DNA from: Eleginops maclovinus
Taxonomy: Eukaryota > Chordata > Actinopteri > Perciformes > Eleginopidae
DNA length: 64,000 bases
Reading direction: 5' to 3'
NCBI RefSeq assembly: GCF_036324505.1
Contig: NC_086361.1
Location: forward strand, 5,746,802-5,810,801
The notes beneath the pieces were generated by a model. That model ran no database searches, had not been told where the DNA came from, and saw only the letters and a list, made by a program, of their open reading frames with translations. Below, in pieces: positions 53,579 through 64,000 of the stretch. The stretch's first letter is position 1, and every line of letters starts with the position of its first letter. The translations under genes and the position numbers were made by a program.

Positions 53579-56500
53579 ATGGAGAAGAAAAGACGCCAAC
53601 TGACTCCAGAGCAAGATGCCCTGGAGTACATGCTTGCATGTAGAGACAAACCCTTCCTGGAGGAAAAGTTTATCAACTCCTTTAAAGGTAAGCGGTACAT
53701 TTCTGATAGGAGTCACTCCTTTGTTACATTAGATTTAATTTGGCGGACGCGTTTATCCAAAGCAACTTACAATAAGTACAAAAACCATAGAGATTGAAAC
53801 TCCGAATAACAACGAAAGTGCAGTTAATTAACTTCAAGCAGGTCATATCATTGTAACTACTGTGGAATGTGTTACACGACGTAAAGGGGCGACTGTGGCT
53901 GCGATGTAGTGGGATCGTCTTTCAACCAGAAGGTTGTGTGTTCGATCTCAGCCCTGGCAGTCAACCTGTCGATGTATCCTAAAAGCACATGAAGGTATTT
54001 CTGGTGCCTCATTAACTCATTGTGTTGGAAAGAGTTGAAATGACATGAAGTCCTTTGAGGAAAGATGTGCAAATCTCACATTTATAAATACACTAGGAGT
54101 GAAAGAACTCTGGTCATCACAGACTATTGTCAACTTAAATATGCCCAAATATTTTCCCTTGTAACTGTACGTTTGTTCTTTAGGATTAAAATTAAGACGT
54201 CCTTGGACATTGTACGATCAGTGAAAAATGTAACATTTCTGTATGGTTCTTTTCTCTTTTTCCACCTGTAACTTCGTTGTCCAAAGAAGTTTTGTCTCTC
54301 GTTGTGATAATATATTTGGTAAAAGTAAAACAATGATGTGGTTAATATCCAGATTCAACATTACTAGACTAATGTTTTCATGTTAATTTCTGCTTCATAG
54401 GGAAAGGAGTGTTTACCAGCAGAGCCATTGAACCATCCGCCTTTGTGGTTGAATATCGGGGGAACATCTTCTCTCCAAAACACACAACGCGTAGGAAGAA
54501 ATGGGGCGATAATCTGAACAAATATTTCTTCGAGTTTTCATGGAAAGGAGCACAGTGGTGGTAAGTTATGTCAGAAAGAGACATGGTTAGGTTATCTATC
54601 GTGTTTAAAAAAAAGAAAACAACATGGTAAAGTGCAGTCATTTAGAATTTTCTTTTTGTTGTTTCATAGAAGTTTTTTTTTTCTTTTTGCAGCGTTGATG
54701 CCTCAAAGGATGACGGGACCCTTGGAAGGCTTGTGAATGACGATCACATAAGTCCCAACTGTGAAATGAAGAAAATGTTCTCTGAGGGAAAACCACACTT
54801 GTGCCTGTTTGCTGTAACAAAAATATCTCCAGGTGAGGAGATAACTTACAACTACGGGGACTCGTCGTACCCATGGCGATCAACGGTAAGTTTGTATTAG
54901 AGAAGAAGCATGGATTTTGATCTTTTTATACGAATTACAGACACATTAAAACTAGTTCAGTCTTAACAGTCTTGCATACATTTCTTTAAAGTTATATAAC
55001 ATTAAGATTTTGTTGAAAATGTTTATGAGAAGAGATGATCTAATAGCAGCAATCGGTTGCAATGCTAATTTTTTGTTCTGCAGTGGAACTATCATCATAC
55101 AATAATGTTATTTTATTTTATACACATACAGACAATCTCATACAGTATCTGTTCAAAGTTCAAGGTTAGTTTATTTGTATAGCACATTTTAAGACACAGT
55201 GCTTCAAAGTGCTTTACAGTACATAGGCATTAACACATAATAATTAAAAACAAAAAAAGACAATTCATAAAAGGGATAAAAGAATGGTTGCAGCTAAAAG
55301 TGCAATGATAAGGCACGGTAATACGATCTCAGGATAGGCAGCATTAAAAAGAAAGGTTTTTAACCTTGATTTATTAGAACCCAGGGGGTTATGTGGTCAA
55401 TTATTTTAGTTCTGGTGAGGACTCTGGCGGCTACGTTCTGGATGAGTTGTAGTTTTCTTATTGATTTTATTGAGACCTGTTGACAACGTTTACAGTCATC
55501 AGGTCTGCTAAAAACAAACTCATCGAGGTTGTGTTGGGTCACAAGTGTTTTGAGACTGGTAATATTTTTCAGTTGGTAAAATGCTGATTTTGTGATTCCT
55601 CATTCATTTATACCAATATGAAAATAAAATGGTCTTTTGGACAAATAGACTTTTTTTCTGATGACAGCTGTTTTTTTATGTCCATTTATTCTGAATAATC
55701 AAGCAAATGTGCTCAGTTGAATCTACAGTCATTATTGGGCTTAAAGGCCACACTAATCTTTTTAGTATTACACTCTTTGAAGGTATAGATTTCAGTTGTG
55801 ATTATGTAGGATTGTCGAAATCTTGTGTGATCCAAACATTCCCAATAACTCCACAGAGTTGTTAAGTCCAAAAGTCAAAGTTTATAAATAAAAGATCGAT
55901 GTAATCTTTTTATAAATGCCTAACAATATTTTTATCAAAGAAAATATTATGCTTCAAAACCATATTAGTTGGTGTTTACCTTTTCAAACACTTCATATAT
56001 TCATAAGTTAAGCTTCATTTTATTAAAAAAGACGTGTTAATTTAGTCCAAGAAGCACTTTTTTCTATTATTGGAGGACTTAAAAAACATTTTTTAGGTTA
56101 ATCATAATAGAGCGCCACAGGGATGATATATTTTTGTAGGCCGACCTGGAAGTAAGCTGCACATGGGTTCCCTCGACCACAAAGCCATGCAATTTCTCCA
56201 TAGGGTTTTGGAATATTGTGAAAAATAAGATCTGTGGAAAACCAACCTGTTTGATGAATGCATGATAATCTCCACATGTCTACCTTACTTTTATAATTTT
56301 CGAAGCAGAAATGTAATCGCCAGAAGCAAAATGCTAACGTTATGCTATAAACAAACTACAGACCAGTACAGCAGAGTCGCAGGACTTCAATGTCAAGCCA
56401 ACTTAAGATCGTTTCAACAGATTTTTTAGCCACACTGAATTGAACTAGAAGTATTTCAAGCAGAACAGGGGAAAACAAACTTAGCGGGAGTGTTTACGTG

Positions 56501-59500
56501 TTCGGCGTAATGACGTACAATGTTCTCAACAACTTCTGTAGTCCTATTCAGTCACTTGTTAACAAACATAGCTTTTCAGACATGTAAACTCTTCAAAAAT
56601 CCCCACTTGGGGAGGGGGGGGTCACAGCTGATGTATTAAATGTCGTAGAACAAAATATGATCCGTCTCAACCACTAAATTTGTGTCTACCTTATTTTGAG
56701 CTATCTTCCAAAATCCTATGGAGAAATTGTATTGACTCTGAGACAAGGGAACCGGAAGTTCTAAAATGCTAACTTACTTCCGGGTTATAGGACTTGTTCC
56801 TGTGGCACTCTATATGCAGATATTTAAAGCTTCATTTGAAAACTTCAATAGAAGCTTTGAATGTAAAAAAAGCAGTTGGTACAGGCATTTTATTTCTTAA
56901 TGTTCAGAACTTAGGGCCTCCACACATCTTGCCAATACATGGTTTATATTAATCCAGGCATTACACAAAGTGAATCCATTAATTCATGTGTCAAACTTCC
57001 ACATGACTTTTATATTGCATTCAACCTTGCATGACGAATTTGACTGCATTTCGTTTTTTCATATTTCTTCATGTCTTAACAGTTTTGCACACATTTTTAC
57101 AGGAATCCTGTGAACAGCATACATCACAAACAGATCTAAATGCTGAAGAATCTTCATCTGAGGATAAAAGCGTAAGTGTTTGATGTATTTTCCTCATAAA
57201 ACACATGGCAGATGTGGCCAACCGGCAGTGCAAAAAGAAACACAAAGCATCTCAATGCTGATTTGGACGTTTGTTTTCATGGCAAAAGTCAAAGCTTAAA
57301 TTTTAAAAGTTGAATTGATGCATCCCTAGCGCTTAGTTTTTTCTTCTGATGCCATGGGAAATTGTTGGCTGTGATGACAAAATTAAGGTGGTTGAAGTAA
57401 GACTCTAATAAAATCAAAGTGCAATACTGCTTGATCAGGTGTATTTCATATGTCTAGTCTTGTGGTGGTGGTGGTATGAGTGGTCTAGTGCTGAACTATA
57501 ACTCCAAACCTACAAACCTATGCTGTTATTTTCTGCAGCTGAACTCTTAACCCATTTTTCAACCTATACAGGCGTCCTATGATGGACTGAGTACTTCCTA
57601 CTCAGGCATTCACGCTACTAAATCAACACCGAAGAATGAAACGGTGTGTGAAAGACCGTTAACAATTAAGACTGTACCACTTGATTATCAACATGTACGC
57701 TGCATTCACACACATCTGAAACTGACAGTTAAAAATTAACTTTGGGCCGTGTGTTTTCTTGTCTCAAATCAGTAGATTACATATTTTTCCATGTGTGTTT
57801 ATGTATATGAGTGTGTGCTTATGTAAGTTATCTACTGTATATTTAAAATGCTTTTACTCTATTTTCAGAATGAGTACCGGTCAGCTTGCAGCTCTGACAA
57901 TTCCAGCTCTGATGATGATGACTTTGAACTTCCTGACAGTAGAACAAGTCCTAGCAATTACAGTTTTACCAATCAGCTGGATTTCATGGACAATTCACCT
58001 TTTGCAGATCTAGACTCTTCTCAGGAGATGATGGGGACCTCTATGCTGCAACCAGACAATGCTTCATGCAGCCATCAGGAAGACAAGTCTGCTTTCAACT
58101 CTGAAGAACTCAACTGGAATGGAGACTCTAGACTCAGGAAGGCTAGAGCAAAGCCCAAAAGATGTTCTAGTCTCAATCAAAACTATTGTTATGTCTGCGG
58201 GAAAGGTCAAACTAAAATTGCTCGTCATCTCATAAAGCATGCCAAGGAAGTTCCTGAAATCGCTGAAGCTAAGTCATTACCAAAAACCTCCAAGGAACGA
58301 AAAAAGCTATTCGATGAGTTTCGTAACAAGGGAAATTACCGACATAACCAAGTGGTGTTGAAGAACAACAGTGGAGAGTTGAAAGCGAAAAGACGACCTA
58401 ACACCAGTGCGATCTCTTCTAAATCCCATGTGCACTGTATTCATTGTAAAGGCATGTATTTACGTAAGGACTTGTGGAGGCACGTATTCAGATGTCCTTC
58501 TAGGACAACGCCGTATTCTGCAAAGGACGGCAAGGCTAAAGTCTTAATTGAAACTGCTCTTTCAGAGTCACCATTTTCCAAAGAAATGACACCTGATGTG
58601 TGGAAGTTGCTTTCAACTATGAAACATGATGAGATTTCATCTGCAGTTATAAATGATTTTCTTCTTATACAACTGGCTCAGAATCTGATCAAGAAGCATG
58701 GCAATAACTTAAAGGGATATGAGAAGATTAGAAACACTCTGCGTGAAATGGGAAGACTTTTGTTGGCACTGTTTGAAATGTCGATATTAAGCTTTGAGGA
58801 GGCTATCAAACCCAAACATTTTTACAAAGTTGTAGAGGCTGTCAAAGACCTCGCTGGATTTGATAAAAAGATGCAGAGCTATAACATACCAACCCTTCCT
58901 TTGAAGATTGGAGGTTCGCTGAAAAAAATCTGTGCTGTTGTCCTCACTGGAGGTCATAGTAATGAGCAGATGTTGAAGGACGCAAATGCATTCTTGAAAC
59001 TGTTTGAAAATGAATGGTCTGAACTTGTCAACCAAACAGCCCGACCTTCGTCGGGTGGACGTAAAAGAAACAATGCGTCTACCATACCTTTCACACAAGA
59101 TGTGCAGATGTTCTACCTGTACCTAGAAACAACATCAGCATCTGCCATCGAAAGCATAGAAAAGTATGAAAGCCCACAGGTTTACAATGCACTTTGCAGA
59201 GTTACCCTCGCACAAGCATCAGTCTTAAGCAAATGTGCACCCGAGATTTCAAAAATGACACTGGAGACATTCCAGGAAAGAGAAAACTCTACCCAAGGGT
59301 TGTCCAAACACTTCATCAGGATAAATGTTCGAAACAGGAGAGGCAAAAATGTTGCTGCCTCGTTGACGTCTGAAATGGTCAGTGCAATAAATCTGCTTGT
59401 GAGCAAGAGGAAAGCATGTGGCGTACACAAAGACAATCCTTTCGTGTTTGCAAAGCCTGATTCTTCCCCCACAAGCACCCACTACGGAAAGAGCTGCGTG

Positions 59501-62500
59501 AATTTCTTTTCAGGTCTGTGTGGTGCCAAGTACCCAATACATCTCAGGTCGTTACATCTTCACATGCACCTTGCAAGAATCTTCCAGATTCTCAACCTGG
59601 AGAGCGAAGAGCTAAATCACCTGTCTAAACTGTTGGGTCATGACATCCGGGCCGACAGGGACTATTATCGTTCGCCAGAGGCAGCCGTGGAACTTGCAAA
59701 AATTGCAAAACTTCTTCTAGCAATGGAAAAGGGTTCTCTTGAAAGTTTCAAAGGAAACGAAATTGAGATTGAAGGTAGGCATCCAGTGTTATACTGTTTG
59801 TTCTGCTAGCGGTGGAGAAAAAACACTCTAAATACAAATAACGAATTATATGTTGCCTTTTTATTCAAGATGAATTGGAATCAGATATGGAGCAGGACAG
59901 CTCTGAAAGTGATGATGGTGAAGAGCACTTTGAAGAATCAGAAGTTTTCCTTCAGAAGAGGGGTATGTTGTAGAATGTGTCTGTTATATTCATACTTTCA
60001 TCTCTGAAATAACACCAAAATTCATAAACCCATACTATCGTTTCTAGATGCTGCTGAACAACAAGGCCTGACTCCTGAGCAAGATGCCCTTGAGCACATA
60101 AAGACTTGCAGAGACAAACCCTTCCTGGAGGAACGGCTTATTGACCCTATTAAAGGTTTGTTTTATTTATTCTTTTTTGCTAACCCTGCAAATGGGTAGT
60201 CCTAAAAGCAGACCGGTGCACAAGAGGATGAGTTCTGCACAATAACTCTTACTGAAATTGTTGATCAATAATTGGACGTGATCTGAAGTTTATTTTAGTC
60301 TTGCTTTTATAGGGAGGGGTGTGTTTACAAATGAAGCCATTGAACCATCCACCTTTGTTGTTGAGTATCGTGGGAACATCTCCCATCGCAAAGAATCCAG
60401 GAAAGAAAAGTGTGGGGACACTTTGAAAAACTATTTGTTTGACTTCTCCTGGATGGGAAGAGACTGGCGGTGAGTTTTCTTTTTCAGGCTCGTTATCAAA
60501 TCAAGTTAAACGTTGATTTTGAACAACGTGTGTGTGTGTGTGTGTGTGTGTAGTACATTTACACAAGATATTTCAACATCAGTATCCCTTGGCAGTGTAC
60601 ATTTGAAATAGTTAATTAGGTAGAATTTAAGAGGATGTTAAAAATGGCTTATTTCACCTGCAAAACTGAGTTGTTGGAGTGCAGCAGGTGTACGTTGCTA
60701 ATCATAAAATAATAAAGTATCTAACAATCTGTCACCAAATTCCAGCTCAATGTTGTACAAAATATATTTTGTCTGTGGTTTTAGTCTCATCAAAATATTT
60801 TTCTTTCTAGCATTCAAGCTTCAAATGAAGATGGTACCCTCGGGAGACTTGTGAATGACGATCATATAAGTCCAAGCTGTGAAATGAAGAAAATTGTCTA
60901 TGAGGGAAAACCACACCTTTGCCTGTTCGCAGTGACAGCAGTATCTCCAGGCGAGGAGATAACTTTCAATTATGGAGACTCCGCTTACCCGTGGCGCCCA
61001 AGAGTAAGTTTATAATCTATGTTGATGCCTCCACAGCGGTGACAGCCTAGGAGGAAGGCATTATGAATTGAGGTTGTCCGTATATTGTTCATCCGTTGTG
61101 TAATAGGTCGCCATTGTCAATATGTGTGTCTGCGTTTTGTATTTGTTCATACAGTGTATGACAGTATATATTTGAATGTTTATTATGTTTGTATTTGTAT
61201 ATGTATGCGGAACTGCAGGACGGAGTCCAGAACAAATTTCCTTACGGGGAAAATAAAGTATATCGTATCATATCTTCGTGAACACTATATCTCAGGTGCA
61301 CCTGGAGGGATATTAAACACATGTTGCGTGATCTGACAAATGAACTGATTAACATTTTGGGGTCTAAGGTTATTGTGACCTCACAAAACATGTTTTAGAA
61401 CATAATTCAAGAATCATATGCCAATCAGGACAATTTTACACCAATGTCTAACAGAATAAAACTTGAGACCCTGCATGACGAAATACATTTCCAAATTTTT
61501 GCAGGAATCCAGTGAACAGAATACATCACAATCCGATGTAAATGCTGACGATTCTTCATCTGAGGATAAAAGTGTAAGTGTTTGATGTATTTTTAACACA
61601 TGGCAGATGTGGACAACCGGCGGTACAAAAAAACACAAAGCATCTCATTGCTGATTTGGACATTCATTTTCATGGCAAAAGTCAAAGCTTTCATATCATG
61701 GCAGGATTGTGCATATCCAGCGAATTCTTCAAAGAATCTGCAGTTGAGTTTGCTTGCTGCTGTTGTCTGAGTGAGATCACAAATAACTAAAGCAATATTT
61801 AGCCTGTGCAACAAAAAACCACACAAAGAGAAAACAACTGCTACTAATGTTCAGTTGATGCATCCCAAGTGCTTGGTTTTTTCTTCTGCAAGTTTCTGAT
61901 GCCTTGGGAGACTGTTGGCCATGATTGCAAAAGTCATGGGGTTGAATTAAGACTCTAATATAATCAAAGTGCAATACTGCTTGTTCAGGTGTATTTCATC
62001 TGTCTAGTCTTGCAGTGGTGATATGAATGAGTGCTGTAGTGCTAAACTATAACTCCAAACCTATGCTGTTATTTGCTGCAGTTGAACTCTTGTTAACCCA
62101 TTTTTATCAAGCATAAATCTGTCTTCAAATTACACAATAAAAAGCAGCACAAAAACATCTTAGATTGCTCCAGTTTATTTCAAAGAGAAAAGGAAAACAA
62201 AACAAGTGAAACAGTGTTAAAACTAGAATATATGAGCCAGGGGGTGTACTCTTATTGCATACTGGGGTAGTAATAAATGTGTTTTTAATATTTGCAGGCT
62301 GAGGATTCAGCAGGATCCTTCGGTTCTGCAGCTTCCTGCTGTGATGAAGAATACGTGCCTTCTTCTAAAAAGGACAGCTTTAAAGAACACATTGATGCCC
62401 CACGCACTAGAGAGAAGGACAACAGTGATTCAAGCTCTGATGAAGAGCTCAAAGACCCCTCATTCACCAAAAAGAACTATTGTTACGTTTGCGGGGCAGC

Positions 62501-64000
62501 TCAGACTAAAATTTCTCGTCACCTTTTTACCCATAGAAATGAAGAGCCTAATATAGCTGCTGTGTTAAAACTACGCCGAAATTCGAAAGAACGAAAAGCT
62601 TTACTGAATGAGTTACGTGAAAGAGGAAATACCAAACACAATGAAGAGGTTTTGAAGACTCGTTGTGGAGAACTTAAAGTGAAAAGGAGACCAAGCGTGC
62701 CCACTCCTACTCAAACTGTTGCAGCCTGTTCGTACTGTAAGAACATATTCGTTCGTGAGAAACTAAGGCGACATATCCGCAAATGTTCTGCAAAGAAGTT
62801 CTCAGAACCTCAGATAGGTAAAAGGACCCGAGTTTCAGCTGCTGCAGTGTCAACAGACCACAAACAAATCTCATCAGCTGTGAGGGAGTTGTTAAAAACC
62901 CTGAGGAGGGATGACATTTCATATGAGATCTGGAATAGTCCCTTAATACTGCAGCTAGCACAGTTTATCTACCCCAGGAAAGAAACAACAGCAAAAACAT
63001 ACAGTCATGTCAAACTGAAGCTGAGGCAAGTAGGACGACTCCTGTTAGTATTGAAGAAAAAGTCAATATGTAGCTTAGAAGATGCTACTAAACCACAAAA
63101 CTTCAGCAAAGTTGTTGAAGTAGTGAGAGAGCTCTGTGGCTTCAATGAAGAAACCAAATCCTGTGAAAAACCAAGTCTCATGATGGAATTAGGAAATTCG
63201 CTGAAGAAAATTGCTGACATCAGCTTTGCCACAGCTTGGAAAGAGAATTCAGATACAGTGAAGATCCTAGAAGCACAGAAATTTATACAATTGTGCGAGA
63301 AAGAATGGAACTTTGTACCACTGAAATCAGGTGCAGACCAAATACCAACAATACCATTCGTACATGACGTGCAGCTTTTCCATCAGTGGATACAGAAGAC
63401 AGCAGCTTTTGCGGTTCAAAGCCTGACAATGCACGAAAGCTCTCCGGTCTACACTGCCCTTATGAAGGTGACATGTGCAGAAGTGACAGTCTTAAACAAA
63501 AATATGCCAGTAGTTTCAAAAGCAACGCTCAAGTCCTTCATTGAACGGGACCAGACAGATCTTCATAAAGACGATGCTGCTAGCCAATCAGAGTTTGAGA
63601 GAATGGTGTCCAACCACACTGTGGAAATCAACGTTAAGACCATTGGTGGCCAAAAAGTTACCGCTACATTGACCCCTAAATTGATCACTGCACTAACCCT
63701 GCTTGAGAAAAAGAGAGAGGCATGTGGTGTACATTCAAAAAATCCCTTTTTATTTGCAAGATCGGATGGCTCAGATAAAAGCTTCTACCAGGGACATCGA
63801 CTCTTCACCAATTTTGCAGCTCGCTGTGGTGCAAAGAACTCTACAAACCTCCGCTTTACGCTTCTTCATAAACATATTGCCAAAGTTTTCCAGATTGTCA
63901 GCCTCACGAATGACAAGGTTGATCAGCTAGCCAAACTCTTGGGCCGCGACATTCCGACTGACAGAGAGTACTATCAGACGCCAGAGGCCGCTGCTGACAT
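53579..64000 (+). CDS. Tandem SET-recombinase fusion protein (two KMT5A-like SET and two Crypton-like modules), 3' end beyond window
   Basis: Coding exons: 53579-53687, 54401-54560, 54693-54885, 57103-57171, 57572-57643, 57869-59774, 59870-59962, 60048-60155, 60313-60469, 60811-61003, 61505-61573 and 62298 to the edge. All phases agree and the frame stays open for at least 1610 residues. Order: SET 1 (residues 1-154), acidic linker, two zinc fingers, recombinase-like fold 1 (about 202-836), linker exon, SET 2 (about 868-1020), acidic linker, zinc fingers, recombinase-like fold 2 (from 1044). The SET type is that of KMT5A (H4K20 methyltransferase), so a chromatin role is likely. The second unit lacks its own start codon and follows a splice acceptor, which argues for one transcript; two adjacent genes remain possible. 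No symbol is known to me. Confidence 0.75.
53722..53810. repeat. Dispersed repeat (GGCGGACGCGTTTATCCAAAG type)
   Basis: AATTTGGCGGACGCGTTTAT and CCAAAGCAACTTACAATAAG match a repeat very common in teleost introns. Family name not certain. Confidence 0.5.
53885..54045 (+). repeat. tRNA-derived SINE fragment
   Basis: GGGGCGACTGTGGCTGCGAT resembles an A-box head, and GTGTTCGATCTCAGCCC a B box; the body reads CCTAAAAGCACATGAAGG. An old copy, in the intron between exons 2 and 3. Confidence 0.55.
55150..55545 (-). repeat. L2-like LINE fragment
   Basis: On the minus strand near 55540-55370 the translation includes SIRKLQLIQNVAARVLTRTK and DHITP, the conserved end of the L2/Rex reverse transcriptase; 55160-55220 has the TTTATTTGTATAGCACATTTT 3' sequence. 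Confidence 0.65.
56110..56810. mobile_element. MITE-like element with long inverted repeats, TA-flanked
   Basis: Ends GAGCGCCACAGG (56110) and, reversed, GAGTGCCACAGG (ending 56810), each next to TA. About 110 bases at either end are inverted copies (shared CAATTTCTCCATAGG, TTTTGGAA, GGAAGTAAG). No ORF. Such features suit a Tc1/mariner-derived MITE. Confidence 0.7.
57103..57643 (+). other. Acidic linker exons 5-6
   Basis: Exon 5 (69 bases) reads ESCEQHTSQTDLNAEESSSE; exon 6 (72 bases) reads ASYDGLSTSYSGIHATKSTP. Exon 5 has a counterpart in unit 2 (61505-61573), exon 6 has none. Both are phase 0, so either can be skipped without a frameshift. Confidence 0.7.
57869..59774 (+). other. Zinc-finger and Crypton-like recombinase module 1 (exon 7)
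   Basis: One 1906-base exon. After an acidic, Ser-rich head come a C2H2 finger (YCYVCGKGQTKIARHLIKH, 58187 on) and a C2HC finger (HCIHCKGMYLRKDLWRHVFR, 58433 on), then a helical region and the tyrosine-recombinase fold (about 59090-59740). Fold marks are YNALCRVTLAQASVLSKC, INLLVSKRKACGVHKDNPFV, GAKYPIHLRSL and LLGHDIRADRDYYRSPEAAV. The box-II His and the Tyr are present, while positions expected to be Arg I (SKCAPEISK) and Arg II (LHLHMHLA) are not arginine. It would bind DNA but probably not recombine. Exon 8 (59870-59962) is an acidic linker to unit 2. Confidence 0.75.
60048..61003 (+). other. SET domain 2 (KMT5A-like), exons 9-11
   Basis: Same exon structure and phases as SET 1: GLTPEQDALEHIKTCRDKPF, GRGVFTNEAIEPSTFVVEYR, RLVNDDHISPSCEMKK and GEEITFNYGDSAYPW. 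The residue equivalent to Cys before the VDA motif is Arg (WRIQAS against WCVDAS), and Tyr in EITYNYG is Phe-Asn-Tyr, keeping the second Tyr. It has no start codon of its own. About two thirds of residues match SET 1 by eye. A (GT) run lies in the intron at 60529-60550. Confidence 0.8.
61190..61280 (+). repeat. LINE 3' tail fragment
   Basis: CTGCAGGACGGAGTCCAGAA, TTACGGGGAAAATAAAG and TATCGTATCATATCTT match the tail style of fish LINEs (ATAAAG then repeats of TATC). It lies in the intron after exon 11. Confidence 0.5.
61505..64000 (+). other. Linker exon 12 and zinc-finger/Crypton-like module 2 (exon 13, cut by the window edge)
   Basis: Exon 12 (61505-61573) repeats the ESSEQNTSQSDVNADDSSSE linker. 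Exon 13 starts at 62298 and stays open to the edge. It has the C2H2 finger YCYVCGAAQTKISRHLFTH, the C2HC finger CSYCKNIFVREKLRRHIRKC, and the fold with VYTALMKVTCAEVTVLNKN, LLEKKREACGVHSKNPFLF, GAKNSTNLRFTLLHKH and LLGRDIPTDREYYQTPEAA. The position of Arg I (NKNMPVVSK) and Arg II (LLHKH) are non-Arg as in module 1, and the His of LLGH is now Arg; Tyr is kept. The intron 61574-62297 has no coding feature but matches intron 5 of unit 1. Confidence 0.75.

Larger units (their letters stand above)
53579..54885 (+). other. SET domain 1 (KMT5A-like), exons 2-4
   Basis: Starts MEKKRRQLTPEQDALEYMLA; SET motifs are GKGVFTSRAIEPSAFVVEYR, YFFEFSW, CVDASKDDGTLGRLVNDDH, ISPNCEMKK and GEEITYNYGDSSYPW. In human KMT5A the S-adenosylmethionine-binding NHS motif follows RLI; here it is NDDHIS with one extra residue. 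The catalytic tyrosine of GEEITYNYG is kept. The protein lacks the long N-terminal region of KMT5A. The intron 53688-54400 contains a short dispersed repeat and a SINE. Confidence 0.82.
54886..57102 (+). other. Long intron 4 of the SET-recombinase gene
   Basis: Holds a LINE fragment (55150-55545) and an inverted-repeat element (56110-56810). The matching intron in the second unit (61004-61504) is only 0.5 kb, so most of the extra length was added by insertion into unit 1. Confidence 0.6.

Overview
The window looks like teleost fish chromosomal DNA. It has short phased exons with GT/AG borders, a full zmym4 orthologue, long CA/TG microsatellites, and a dense load of elements typical of ray-finned fish (BEL/Pao, hAT, Tc1, IS630-like, ISL2EU, pogo, L1, tRNA-derived SINEs). 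No bacterial or viral gene order is present. Boundaries were read by eye from terminal repeats, target duplications and exon phase; nothing was searched against a database.

Layout. 1-6002: a decayed BEL/Pao retroelement cut by two hAT elements. 6100-24935: a plus-strand, multi-exon gene remnant with a SAM domain, a C2H2 finger and a conserved domain carrying the motif HDILEG. A second, young BEL/Pao (7646-13252), a hAT (about 13840-15500), a solo LTR (16612-16920) and a full-length antisense L1 (18315-24104) broke it up. 24936-28645: microsatellite, an old Tc1 carrying an IS630-like element that itself carries a SINE, and a hAT end.

28747-49172: zmym4, 28 exons on the plus strand. All splice phases agree and the sum is 1547 codons plus stop. 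Its second intron holds a Russian-doll stack: LINE fragment, TTAA-flanked element, Tc1 with an intact 340-aa transposase, ISL2EU with a THAP protein. A pogo relic follows. 50148-51597: a large inverted-repeat element just past the zmym4 poly(A) signal.

53040 to the right edge: the most unusual locus. A plus-strand gene encodes a KMT5A-like SET domain followed by zinc fingers and a Crypton-type tyrosine-recombinase fold, and then the whole module again (SET, fingers, recombinase fold), joined by a phase-matched linker exon. The residues that would be the two catalytic arginines look lost in both copies, which suggests a domesticated, non-recombining protein. The C-terminus of zmym4 (DUF3504) is also of Crypton origin according to published work, so two Crypton-derived host genes lie side by side here.

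Working together: nothing forms an operon. The likely working genes are zmym4 (a nuclear MYM zinc-finger protein) and the SET-recombinase gene (a predicted chromatin protein); most of the rest is transposon history.
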